Source: Chitinophaga ginsengisoli
GTDB lineage: Bacteria > Bacteroidota > Bacteroidia > Chitinophagales > Chitinophagaceae
Direction of reading: 5' to 3'
DNA: 64,000 nt
NCBI RefSeq assembly: GCF_003014595.1
Contig: NZ_PYGK01000003.1
Coordinates: 62,001-126,000 of the forward strand
Shown here: positions 25,125-33,115 of the stretch, in pieces
Numbering within the stretch: the first letter of the stretch is position 1
Layout: the number at the start of each line of letters is the position of its first letter
The notes under the pieces: model-generated
Databases searched by the model: none
Seen by the model: the letters and a program-made list of their open reading frames with translations, nothing else
Told to the model about the DNA's origin: nothing
Translations under genes and position numbers: made by a program

Positions 25125-26417
25125 CTATTTCTTCATCAACGATTCTATCTCCTCAGCAGTGATAGGAATATTCTTCATGAGATCCACATTTCCACCTGCG
25201 GTCAGCCAGACATTGTTCTCAATGCGGATACCCATTTTTTCTTCCTCTATATAGATACCAGGTTCTATTGTCATCACGGAATTCTCCGGAATAGGCTGGA
25301 AAAAGGATGGTCCCAGGTCATGCACACCTACTCCCAGGTGATGGGAGATACCATGATACAGGTATTTACGGTAAGCAGGCGCTTCAGGGTCCTGGTTTTT
25401 GACGTCTTCCTCCTTCAGCAGACCGAGCTTTACAAACTGCTTTCCAGCCTCCACGCCTACCATATCATGGTATTTTGCGATAGTCAGTCCTGGTCTGAGG
25501 ATAGATTTCGCATAATTGTGCAGGTGCAGGCAGGCATCATATACTTCCCGCTGACGGGCAGTGAACTTCCCGTTTACCGGTACGGTACGGGTAAGGTCTG
25601 CATTGTAGCCACCGTAGGCTGCCCCAAAGTCCATGAGTATCAGCTCCCCGTCCTTACATTCCTGGTTATTGAAGATGTAATGGAGGATACGGGCACGGTC
25701 GCCACTGGCGATAATCGAACCGTACGCCTCTCCATCTGCCCTGTTACGCAGGAATTCATGCAGGATCTCGGCATGGATCTCATGTTCCCATACACCGGGA
25801 CGGATGAACTGCAACAAGCGGCGGAAGGTCTTTTCCGTAATGTCGATTGCCTGTTGGATCACCTTTACCTCTTCAGCAGACTTAACGGCACGCAGTTTCT
25901 TGAATATAACGGCGGCACGCAGGTAATTATGCAGCGGGTACCGGCTGCGCAGATCTTCTGCGTAGCGGTAATCCCTTACAGGCACCAGGCTAGACTTACG
26001 GTTATTCTCGTTGGTGTTCAGGTAAATATTGGTAGCATCATGGATCCAGGGTTGCAACAAAGCATCCAGGGAATCCAGCCATACTACGGTTGAGATACCG
26101 GAAACGGCGAAAGCCTCATCTTTTCTTAAACGGTGACCGTCCCACTTCTCTTTCAGCTCGTTAGGGCGTACCAATACCAGCACTTCCCTGTATTTCGGGT
26201 CCGGGTTGTCGGGGTACAATATAACCATCGTATCCTCCTGTTCTATACCGGTTAGCCAATACAGATCTGCATTCTGCTGGAACTTGTGAAATGCGTCTCC
26301 GTTGGTAGGCAATTCATCGTTGGAATTGATGATAGCGATGGACTGAGGCTGCATTTCTGCAATAAAGCGCTGACGATTCTTTATAAAGATCTGAGAGTCT
26401 AATGGTAAATTTTTCAT
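25125..26417 (-). CDS. pepP: Xaa-Pro aminopeptidase (M24B, aminopeptidase P)
   Basis: Removes N-terminal residues ahead of proline; a cytoplasmic dimetal enzyme. The 430-residue product has the N-terminal creatinase-like domain (about 1-170) and the pita-bread catalytic domain. The metal ligands are visible: the two Asp in LMDFGAAYGGYNADLTRTVP, His in YLYHGISHHLGVGVHD, Glu in TIEPGIYIEEE and Glu in GIRIENNVW. Start ATG. It is followed by pssA on the same strand after an 84-bp gap that holds a hairpin. Confidence 0.92.
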   Translation of the reverse strand: MKNLPLDSQIFIKNRQRFIAEMQPQSIAIINSNDELPTNGDAFHKFQQNADLYWLTGIEQEDTMVILYPDNPDPKYREVLVLVRPNELKEKWDGHRLRKDEAFAVSGISTVVWLDSLDALLQPWIHDATNIYLNTNENNRKSSLVPVRDYRYAEDLRSRYPLHNYLRAAVIFKKLRAVKSAEEVKVIQQAIDITEKTFRRLLQFIRPGVWEHEIHAEILHEFLRNRADGEAYGSIIASGDRARILHYIFNNQECKDGELILMDFGAAYGGYNADLTRTVPVNGKFTARQREVYDACLHLHNYAKSILRPGLTIAKYHDMVGVEAGKQFVKLGLLKEEDVKNQDPEAPAYRKYLYHGISHHLGVGVHDLGPSFFQPIPENSVMTIEPGIYIEEEKMGIRIENNVWLTAGGNVDLMKNIPITAEEIESLMKK

Positions 26418-26725
26418 GTTCTTAGTTTACGTTGGTGTATGCAAAAAGAGCGTCAAACCTACTGAAATTTCACAATAAGCGCCACCTTGTCTTTTATAGG
26501 CGGAGGCCTGTCCCCTTACATCGTGTGATAAGGCTGCCTGTTCTATACCGGTAAAAACATAATATAATGAAATATACCATTATACGATGTAAGAATAAGT
26601 GTATAGTAACCTCTTAATTCTTTACCGTTTCCTGCAAAACAACCAGATCCATTTTAGATATTTATTAAACAAGTATCCATTTAGCAGGTACAATTTCTAA
26701 ATTTGGACAATTCTGCAGCCTTTAA
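26418..26725. other. Divergent intergenic region upstream of pckA
   Basis: Lies between the divergently transcribed aminopeptidase and pckA genes. It contains a stem-loop TATAATG/CATTATA (26563-26569 with 26578-26584) and a 16-codon ATG-started reading frame beginning near 26567. That frame is too short to support as a gene but could be a leader peptide. No RNA gene was recognised. Confidence 0.4.
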
Positions 26726-26755
26726 TTTGATAATATCAAAAAATCACTAGATTTG
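26726..26755 (+). promoter_or_regulatory. pckA promoter (TTTG and TAGATTTG boxes)
   Basis: A -33 type TTTG at 26726-26729 and a -7 type TAGATTTG at 26748-26755, 18 bp apart, form a complete Bacteroidota promoter. The leader to the ATG at 26781 would be about 20 nt. Confidence 0.7.
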
Positions 26756-26780
26756 CTTACTACACCAAAACAATCTTACT

Positions 26781-28382
26781 ATGCAAGTCAGCAGTGTAAG
26801 GAATCCTGTTGCCGACCTACTAGAGCTAGGAATCCGGCAACCCAACCACATTTATTATCAACTGGAGCCAGCAGAACTGATCGCGCAGACAGTAGCTGCA
26901 GGACAGGGCGTCATCACCAGCAGCGGCGCTCTTGCCGTCAACACCGGTCAGTTTACAGGCCGGTCTCCCAAAGACAAATTTATTGTTAAAGATGAGCTCA
27001 CAGCGGCGACTGTTAACTGGAATGATTTCAACATTCCGGTTAACCCTGCCAGCTTTGATAAGCTGTATGACAAGATCACCCGTTACTTTACAGGTAAGGA
27101 TGTATGGGTAAGAGATGGTTATGCCTGCGCTGATCCGGCTTATCGGGTGAACATCAAAGTGATCTCAGAAACGCCCTGGGCCAGCTTGTTCGCCTACAAT
27201 ATGTTCCTCCGCCCTACAGAAGAGGAGCTGGAAAACATGCATCCGGAATGGACCGTCATCCAGGCGCCGGGTTTCCTGGCAGATCCTGCCACAGACGATA
27301 CCCGCCAGGGGAATTTCGCCATGGTCAGCTTCACCAGGAAAACGATCATCATCGGTGGCTCTGCCTATACCGGCGAGATCAAGAAAGGTATTTTCACCAT
27401 CCTCAATTATATACTACCGCATGAACATGGTGTACTGAGCATGCACTGCTCGGCCAACCAGGGAGAACATGGGGATACGGCTATTTTCTTCGGATTGAGC
27501 GGTACCGGCAAAACCACCCTCAGCGCAGATCCGGATCGTAAGCTGATCGGCGACGATGAACATGGCTGGTCTGCAGACAACGTCTTCAATTTCGAAGGCG
27601 GGTGTTATGCCAAGTGTATAGACCTGAGTGAAGAAAAGGAACCGCAGATCTTCCATGCCATCCGTGAAGGTGCGCTGCTGGAGAATGTGATCTGTTACCC
27701 GGGCACTGCCGACGTGAACTATGCGGATAAATGTATCACAGAAAATACACGTGTGTCTTACCCCCTGCATTACATCGATAATGCCCTGATACCATCCATA
27801 GGTAGCATTCCGGAAAATATATTCCTCCTGACATGTGATGCATATGGCGTATTGCCACCTATCTCCAGATTGACGCCGGAGCAGGCCATGTACCAGTTCA
27901 TCTCTGGTTATACTGCCCGGGTGGCCGGTACGGAAGCAGGTATTACCGAACCTACAACTACTTTCAGTACCTGTTTTGGCGCACCTTTCCTGCCTTTGCA
28001 TCCGGTAAAATATGCCGCTATGCTAGGAGAGAAATTACGTCATCACAAAGCGAAAGTATGGCTGGTCAATACCGGCTGGACAGGAGGCGCATACGGTACC
28101 GGACAGCGTATCAAACTGTCCTACACCCGCGCTATGGTAGCTGCTGCCCTGAAAGGACAGCTGGACAAGCTGGCGTACAAGGACCATCCTGTATTTGGCT
28201 TTTCCATCCCCGAATCATGTCCGGGTGTACCGGCAGAACTGCTGGACCCAAGTAATACCTGGGCCGATAAGGCAGCATACGACAAACAGGCTATTGCGCT
28301 GGGACACAAGTTTGTACACAACTTTGAGAAATATGCCGATCAGGCAACGCCGGAAATTTTATCTGCATCTCCAAGAATTTAG
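26781..28382 (+). CDS. pckA: Phosphoenolpyruvate carboxykinase (ATP)
   Basis: Converts oxaloacetate and ATP to phosphoenolpyruvate, CO2 and ADP, the first step of gluconeogenesis. The 533-residue protein has the family length. Visible features: substrate region TGRSPKDKFIVKD at about 59-71, RKTIIIGGSAYTGEIKKGIF at about 186-204, P-loop GLSGTGKTTLS at 238-248, and the metal/nucleotide DDEHGWSADNVFNFEGGCYAK region. The C-terminal part has NTGWTGGAYGTGQRI. A well-formed promoter precedes it and a hairpin follows. It stands divergent to the aminopeptidase gene. Confidence 0.97.
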   Translation: MQVSSVRNPVADLLELGIRQPNHIYYQLEPAELIAQTVAAGQGVITSSGALAVNTGQFTGRSPKDKFIVKDELTAATVNWNDFNIPVNPASFDKLYDKITRYFTGKDVWVRDGYACADPAYRVNIKVISETPWASLFAYNMFLRPTEEELENMHPEWTVIQAPGFLADPATDDTRQGNFAMVSFTRKTIIIGGSAYTGEIKKGIFTILNYILPHEHGVLSMHCSANQGEHGDTAIFFGLSGTGKTTLSADPDRKLIGDDEHGWSADNVFNFEGGCYAKCIDLSEEKEPQIFHAIREGALLENVICYPGTADVNYADKCITENTRVSYPLHYIDNALIPSIGSIPENIFLLTCDAYGVLPPISRLTPEQAMYQFISGYTARVAGTEAGITEPTTTFSTCFGAPFLPLHPVKYAAMLGEKLRHHKAKVWLVNTGWTGGAYGTGQRIKLSYTRAMVAAALKGQLDKLAYKDHPVFGFSIPESCPGVPAELLDPSNTWADKAAYDKQAIALGHKFVHNFEKYADQATPEILSASPRI

Positions 28383-28456
28383 CTATATTGGCATTCTCCA
28401 CGCCTTTAAAATTTCCACTACTTTAATACAAGTTCACCGATGCAGGCTGTACCTGT

Positions 28457-28514
28457 CGCAAAACAAGTAACCTATCATTATTTTGACTATTGATGACAGG
28501 GAACTTGTTTTGCG
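28457..28514. repeat. Long hairpin between pckA and folD, overlapping the folD promoter
   Basis: A perfect 12-bp inverted repeat, CGCAAAACAAGT (28457-28468) and its complement (28503-28514), with further partial pairing inside (CCTaTCA/TGAcAGG). The right arm contains the TTTTG that would serve as the -33 box of folD (28508-28512). It may both end pckA transcription and influence folD transcription. Confidence 0.65.
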
Positions 28515-28533
28515 GAACTTGAAAGGAAAATCC

Positions 28534-28541
28534 TACCTTTG
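28534..28541 (+). promoter_or_regulatory. TACCTTTG promoter element three bases before folD
   Basis: TACCTTTG at the -7 consensus, 21 bp after a TTTTG box, then GCG... and ATG at 28545. The predicted transcription start falls at or next to the start codon. It also shows that the longer TTG start at 28539 is inside the promoter. Confidence 0.65.
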
Positions 28542-28544
28542 CGC

Positions 28545-29432
28545 ATGCAAATTTTAGACGGTAAACTTGTTTCAGCGGCTGTTAAAGCCCAATTGGCAGA
28601 TAAGGTAACTGAATTGAAAGCGTTGGGCGAAAAAGTCCCCCACCTGGCAGCCATCCTGGTTGGCAACAATCCAGCCAGCGAAACTTATGTGGCCTCCAAG
28701 GTAAAATCCTGCGCCGAGATCGGTTTTCACTCCACTCTTTTACGCTTCGATGCGAAGATCTCTGAAAAGCATTTACTGGACAATATCACACTGCTGAATG
28801 AAAACGCAGATATTGACGGTATACTCGTACAACTTCCTCTTCCCAAACATATCAACGAAGAACTGGTGATCAACACCATTGATCCCAGCAAGGATGTAGA
28901 TGGCTTCCATCCCATGAACGTCGGTAAAATGGTAGCAGGATTGCCTACTTATATTCCCGCCACTCCTTACGGCATTATGCTGATGCTGGAACACTATAAC
29001 ATCCCTACCAAAGGGAAACATGCAGTAGTGATCGGACGCAGCCACATTGTGGGTACGCCAATGAGCATCCTGCTGAGCCGGAATACTAATCCCGGTAACT
29101 GCACCGTAACGCTCACGCACTCACAGACAGCCAACCTGAAAGAGCTCTGTCTGCAGGCCGACATTATCGTGGCAGCCATTGGCCGCCCGAACTTCGTGAC
29201 GGCGGACATGGTGAAAGAAGGAGCGGTTGTGATCGACGTAGGTATCAACCGTATCGAGGATGCTACTAAAAAGAGCGGTTTCAGACTGGTAGGCGACGTG
29301 GATTACAACGCTGTAGCGCCTAAAACCAGCTTTATCACTCCGGTGCCGGGCGGTGTTGGTCCTATGACCATCGCAGCATTGCTGAAAAACACCTACCATG
29401 CCTCTCTGGGTCAGAAAGTAAACATGAACTAA
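28545..29432 (+). CDS. folD: Bifunctional methylenetetrahydrofolate dehydrogenase/cyclohydrolase
   Basis: Interconverts 5,10-methylene-, methenyl- and 10-formyl-tetrahydrofolate, supplying one-carbon units for purines and formyl-Met. The 295-residue protein carries the active-site segment NNPASETYVASKVKSCAEIG with the catalytic Tyr and Lys, the ILVQLPLPKHINEE motif, the DVDGFHPMNVGKM loop, the NAD(P) motif GRSHIVGTPMSILLSRN and the C-terminal TPVPGGVGPMTIAALLKNT. The start at 28545 is chosen because the upstream in-frame TTG is part of the TACCTTTG promoter. A perfect 17-bp hairpin follows the stop. Confidence 0.97.
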   Translation: MQILDGKLVSAAVKAQLADKVTELKALGEKVPHLAAILVGNNPASETYVASKVKSCAEIGFHSTLLRFDAKISEKHLLDNITLLNENADIDGILVQLPLPKHINEELVINTIDPSKDVDGFHPMNVGKMVAGLPTYIPATPYGIMLMLEHYNIPTKGKHAVVIGRSHIVGTPMSILLSRNTNPGNCTVTLTHSQTANLKELCLQADIIVAAIGRPNFVTADMVKEGAVVIDVGINRIEDATKKSGFRLVGDVDYNAVAPKTSFITPVPGGVGPMTIAALLKNTYHASLGQKVNMN

Positions 29433-29446
29433 AGAATATCCTGTAA

Positions 29447-29492
29447 AACGCTTAACACTTTGTGTCTTGTACGGTACAAAGTGTTAAGCGTT
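29447..29492 (+). terminator. Perfect 17-bp hairpin downstream of folD
   Basis: Arms 29447-29463 and 29476-29492 are perfectly complementary (AACGCTTAACACTTTGT and complement) around a 12-nt loop. It starts 15 bp after the folD stop. It lacks a proper T run, so termination efficiency is uncertain, but position and stability suggest a transcript end. Confidence 0.65.
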
Positions 29493-29539
29493 CTGCATTT
29501 CCGGGGAGCCGATCCGTCAGTGAATCGCCCCCATTTACG

Positions 29540-29547
29540 TACCTTTG
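29540..29547 (+). promoter_or_regulatory. TACCTTTG promoter element four bases before queE
   Basis: Same octamer as in front of folD, followed by CAAA and the ATG at 29552. It supports that start rather than the in-frame GTG at 29462 and predicts an almost leaderless mRNA. Confidence 0.65.
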
Positions 29548-29551
29548 CAAA

Positions 29552-30181
29552 ATGTCAACAACAACAGCCGATATCGCAACATCTCTTCAGCTTCCTGTAA
29601 TGGAACGTTTCTACACCCTGCAGGGTGAAGGCAACTACCAGGGCCAGGCGGCGTATTTCATACGCCTGGGCGGATGCGACGTAGGCTGTCACTGGTGTGA
29701 CGTAAAAGACAGCTGGGACGCTTCCCGTCACCCGCTGCTCGCTATCAGTGACCTGGTCAAAGATGCAGCCGTACATCCCGGCCGTATTGCCGTGATCACC
29801 GGTGGAGAACCCCTTATGCACAACCTGGATGCGCTGACAGACGCCCTGCACAAGGAAGGCTTCCGTACCCATATGGAAACTTCCGGCTCCTCCCCTTTAA
29901 GCGGGCACTGGGACTGGATCACCCTCTCCCCCAAGAAGTTCAAAGCTCCTCTCCCGGAGATCTGTGGGCTGGCACATGAACTGAAGGTGGTCATATTCAA
30001 CAAAACTGACTTCGCCTGGGCGGAAAAATATGCCGCACTGGCAGGTCCTCATTGCAAACTCTATCTGCAACCTGAATGGGACCGTGCAGCGGAGATCACT
30101 CCCCTGATCATCGATTACATCAAGGAAAATCCTCAATGGCAGCTTTCCCTACAGGTGCATAAGTACATTAACGTACCGTAA
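29552..30181 (+). CDS. queE: 7-carboxy-7-deazaguanine synthase (radical SAM)
   Basis: Makes 7-carboxy-7-deazaguanine from 6-carboxytetrahydropterin, a ring contraction in preQ0/queuosine synthesis. The 209-residue protein has the iron-sulfur motif CxxxCxxC as C42, C46, C49 in LGGCDVGCHWCDVKDSW. It also has the leading YTLQGEGNYQGQAAYFIRL, the glycine-rich ITGGEPLMHN and the short THMETSGSSPL segment. The N-terminus is set by the promoter at 29540. queC, queD and queF are not adjacent; tgt lies about 12 kb away. Confidence 0.94.
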   Translation: MSTTTADIATSLQLPVMERFYTLQGEGNYQGQAAYFIRLGGCDVGCHWCDVKDSWDASRHPLLAISDLVKDAAVHPGRIAVITGGEPLMHNLDALTDALHKEGFRTHMETSGSSPLSGHWDWITLSPKKFKAPLPEICGLAHELKVVIFNKTDFAWAEKYAALAGPHCKLYLQPEWDRAAEITPLIIDYIKENPQWQLSLQVHKYINVP

Positions 30182-30210
30182 AGCCTGTTCCCTACATCAT
30201 TTTAAGGCCT

Positions 30211-30218
30211 TACATTTG
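30211..30218 (+). promoter_or_regulatory. TACATTTG promoter element of the OmpA-family gene
   Basis: TACATTTG ends 41 nt before the ATG at 30260. It supports that start over the in-frame GTG at 30218, which overlaps the element. Confidence 0.6.
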
Positions 30219-30259
30219 TGCTTTTTTTCATATATTGGCGGCCTAGCCAATCTAAAGTT

Positions 30260-32158
30260 ATGAGAAGAGTCCTCCTATTGACGAGCAGTTGTTTCCTGTT
30301 ATGCCTGGAACTGAGCGCCCAGGTCATAACGTATGAGAACGCGAAGAAAAAAGCACAGAAAACTTTTGATGACGCCCAGATGGCAGTAAGGGAATACCGT
30401 ATGACGGATGCTATCGACCTGCTGAAAGATGCTGTAAGACAAGAACCTGGATTTACAGATGCTTACGGGCAGATGGTCATCACGTATGCTGAGATGAAAC
30501 AGTATAAGGAAGCCATTATCAACTACGAAACGCTGAAAAGGCTTGACAGTCTTTCCACAAGACCTGCTATGCTATCTTATTCCAAAGCGCTGGCGGGCGA
30601 AGGAAGATTCAGTGAAGCACTGGCCACAGTTACCCTATACATTCAGACCAACAAAACTAAAAGTGCAAGAGCGGAAGCGCTCCAGAAAGCATACACTTTC
30701 GCTGCCGCCGCAGCTGCCAAACCAGTTCCTTTCAAACCACGCAACCTGGGAGACAGCATCAATACCAAGGACCCGGAATATTTCCCATCCCTGACCATTG
30801 ATGGTAAGACACTCGTTTTCACCCGACGTGTGAACAACAAAAATGAAGACTTCTATGTCTCTGAAAAGGACGATAGTCTTGGGTGCTGGCTGCCTGCCTA
30901 TGGTTTCGGGTCTCCCGTAAACACGGCCAATAACGAAGGTGCACAGAATATCTCGCAGGACGGGAATATGCTGGTGTTCACCGGTTGCGACTTCCCCGGG
31001 GGAAGAGGTAGCTGCGATATATACTACACTATCAGAACAGAAGAAGGATTGTGGGTGGAACCGATGAACATGGGCTCTCCTATCAATACCCGCGACTGGG
31101 AATCGCAGCCCAGCCTATCTGCCGACAGGCAAACCCTGTACTTTGCCCGTGAAACTGCGGATGCCGGTTCAGAGATCTTCATGAGCAAATTGCAGCCTAA
31201 TGGCAAATGGGGATTCCCGGAGCGACTGGATTCGAACATCAACACACCCGGTCGTGAAACCACTCCTTTCATACATCCCGATAACCAGACCCTGTATTTC
31301 GCCTCCAATGGCCATCAGGGTTTTGGCGATATGGATATCTTCTTCTCCCGCCGTCAGCCTGATGGCAGCTGGGGCCCGGCAGTCAATCTCGGTTACCCGA
31401 TCAACACTGTAGACGAAGACGCCAGCCTGATAGTAGCAGCGGACGGTAAAACTGCTTATTTCGCATCAGACAGATCTGACAGCCGCGGACAACTGGACAT
31501 CTACAGCTTCGAACTGTACCCGGAAGCACGTCCGCAGAGAACACTCTTTGTAAGAGGTTATGTGTATGATGCCAAGACCAAACGTCGCCTCATAGGTAAT
31601 GTTGAACTGACTGACCTGGAAACAGGAAAAACAGCTGCTGTAGTACGTACCGACAGAATAGGCAACTACCTGATACCACTCCCTATCGGGAAAGACTATG
31701 CCTTTAACGTAAACCGTAAAGGCTACCTGTTCTACTCCGATAATTTCTCGCTGAAAAATAAAACAGACGATTCCATGTTCGTGCGTGATATTCCGCTCGT
31801 ACCACTGGATACAAACGCTGTAATGGTATTGTACAACATCTTCTTTGACACCAGACAATTCAACCTTAAACCAGGTTCTGAAATTGAGCTGAACAGACTC
31901 GTAGGATTGATGCAGGAAAATCCAACCCTGATCGTAGAGATCAGCGGACATACCGATAATATCGGTAATGACAAGGATAATATGATCCTCTCTGAACGCC
32001 GCGCACAGGCTGTTGTGAAATACCTGGTGTATAAAGGAGTATCAGCTGAAAGATTGCAGGCAAAAGGCTATGGAGAAACGATGCCTGTAGCAGAGAATAA
32101 TACGCCGGGAGGCAGGGCCGCAAACAGAAGAACGGAATTCAAGATATTGAAGCTGTAG
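30260..32158 (+). CDS. PorE-like T9SS protein: TPR, beta-propeller, regulatory fold and OmpA domain
   Basis: A 632-residue exported protein with signal peptide ending LELSAQ (residue about 21). Order of domains: TPR helices about 30-130 (AVREYRMTDAIDLLKDAVRQ and next repeats); PD40/WD40-like propeller about 160-430, with repeats like GKTLVFTRR, GNMLVFTGC, RQTLYFARE, NQTLYFASN and GKTAYFASD; a carboxypeptidase-regulatory-like fold about 440-510 (RGYVYDAKTKRRLIGNVEL); and an OmpA C-terminal domain about 525-632, with the peptidoglycan-binding VEISGHTDNIG and LSERRAQAVVKYL. This is the same order as PorE, which links the T9SS core to peptidoglycan. Unlike PorE no clear lipobox is seen, so the role is inference. 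A bidirectional terminator follows. Confidence 0.85.
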   Translation: MRRVLLLTSSCFLLCLELSAQVITYENAKKKAQKTFDDAQMAVREYRMTDAIDLLKDAVRQEPGFTDAYGQMVITYAEMKQYKEAIINYETLKRLDSLSTRPAMLSYSKALAGEGRFSEALATVTLYIQTNKTKSARAEALQKAYTFAAAAAAKPVPFKPRNLGDSINTKDPEYFPSLTIDGKTLVFTRRVNNKNEDFYVSEKDDSLGCWLPAYGFGSPVNTANNEGAQNISQDGNMLVFTGCDFPGGRGSCDIYYTIRTEEGLWVEPMNMGSPINTRDWESQPSLSADRQTLYFARETADAGSEIFMSKLQPNGKWGFPERLDSNINTPGRETTPFIHPDNQTLYFASNGHQGFGDMDIFFSRRQPDGSWGPAVNLGYPINTVDEDASLIVAADGKTAYFASDRSDSRGQLDIYSFELYPEARPQRTLFVRGYVYDAKTKRRLIGNVELTDLETGKTAAVVRTDRIGNYLIPLPIGKDYAFNVNRKGYLFYSDNFSLKNKTDDSMFVRDIPLVPLDTNAVMVLYNIFFDTRQFNLKPGSEIELNRLVGLMQENPTLIVEISGHTDNIGNDKDNMILSERRAQAVVKYLVYKGVSAERLQAKGYGETMPVAENNTPGGRAANRRTEFKILKL

Positions 32159-32177
32159 CGACAGCAAATACAAATTA

Positions 32178-32230
32178 AAAAATCAGGAATAATGCAGCGG
32201 ATGGCTTGTGTTATTCCTGATTTTTTTTTC
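32178..32230. terminator. Bidirectional terminator between convergent genes
   Basis: A perfect 15-bp stem AAAAATCAGGAATAA (32178-32192) with its complement (32211-32225), followed by T on the plus strand (nine T in total from 32221) and preceded by A on the other. It serves the OmpA-family gene and probably the convergent acid phosphatase gene. Confidence 0.85.
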
Positions 32231-32241
32231 AATCACTGACG

Positions 32242-33060
32242 TCATTTATAATCCCTCATCTGGCCTCGCAGCAAGGAATCAATCTCCCCTGGCCGCCGCT
32301 TATAATCATACTGGAACATCGCCGGTAACCAATCGCCGTACATTGGATTGGGCAATACAATAAACCGTTTACCAAAATCGGCTGCAGATTGTTGTGTAAC
32401 CTGTTCACGTTCGGCAACTGGTTGCTTATCGAAGATGGCCGCAAAATCGCTCAGGTTATCTCCCATCAATAACAGGATGTGATGTGCCTGTGCTACTTGC
32501 TGGCGGCGGCTTTCCTTGCCGGAGGTGGTTGTTTTCAGCAGCAGATGCTCATTGTCTGCATTGGGGAAATGCCAGCGTTGCAGGTTTTGTAAGGTTACAG
32601 CACGTTCTGTTTCTGATCTGTTAGTGATATAAAATACCTCTACACCTTTCGATGCGGCATACTGCAGGAAGGACAAAGCGCCAGGCACTGTATCAGCAGC
32701 GGCTTTTGAAGTCCATTCCATCCATGTTTTATCAGCATATCCTTCTCCTCTTAAAGCAGTATGCACTGTGTATGGACTGTTATCCAGCACAGTTTCATCG
32801 ATGTCTGTAACAACTGCAGGTGGTAGTGTAGCCGGTTGCGTAAGGCTTTCGTCCAACCTCATTCTTGCAATGTTGTAAGCCTGAAAACATAGCGCTTTGT
32901 ATTCCGCTGCTTTCTGCTGCCAGAGGGCAGCCCAGGCAGGACCATAAGGCTGCAGAACAGTCGTAGATGATGGCCCCTGTGCAACAGGCGGCTGTGTAGT
33001 CTTACAGGCAATCATTCCTGCAAGCAATGCACATGTGAGTAAAATGTTTTTGTATTGCAT
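32242..33060 (-). CDS. Lipoprotein acid phosphatase, 5'-nucleotidase e(P4) family (HAD)
   Basis: A 272-residue HAD-superfamily phosphatase anchored by lipid. The start at 33060 gives the signal MQYKNILLTCALLAGMIAC, with a lipobox Cys at residue 19; a longer reading upstream runs across the divergent dprA promoter region and is rejected. Catalytic motif I is VVTDIDETVLDNSPY (two Asp plus DET). Motif II region is EVFYITNRSETER. Motif IV is LLLMGDNLSDF. e(P4)-type enzymes dephosphorylate nucleotides such as NMN or AMP at the cell surface. It faces dprA divergently; a TATTTTTG promoter element is at 33102-33109. Confidence 0.9.
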   Translation of the reverse strand: MQYKNILLTCALLAGMIACKTTQPPVAQGPSSTTVLQPYGPAWAALWQQKAAEYKALCFQAYNIARMRLDESLTQPATLPPAVVTDIDETVLDNSPYTVHTALRGEGYADKTWMEWTSKAAADTVPGALSFLQYAASKGVEVFYITNRSETERAVTLQNLQRWHFPNADNEHLLLKTTTSGKESRRQQVAQAHHILLLMGDNLSDFAAIFDKQPVAEREQVTQQSAADFGKRFIVLPNPMYGDWLPAMFQYDYKRRPGEIDSLLRGQMRDYK

Positions 33061-33101
33061 GGGAGTAAACAGAAGAAGTTTTAACTTAGACACGTTAACC
33101 G

Positions 33102-33109
33102 CAAAAATA
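33102..33109 (-). promoter_or_regulatory. TATTTTTG promoter element of the acid phosphatase gene
   Basis: Minus-strand TATTTTTG, 41 nt before the ATG at 33060. It lies only 6 bp from the dprA start codon on the opposite strand, so the two transcription starts are very close together. Confidence 0.55.
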
Positions 33110-33115
33110 TGCAAT

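Noticed and set aside
25320-26093. 257-codon ORF antisense to the Xaa-Pro aminopeptidase
   Set aside because: All M24 metal ligands are on the minus strand; the antisense frame has no family features.
26567-26617. 16-codon leader ORF upstream of pckA
   Set aside because: It lies before the recognised pckA promoter and is too short to distinguish from chance.
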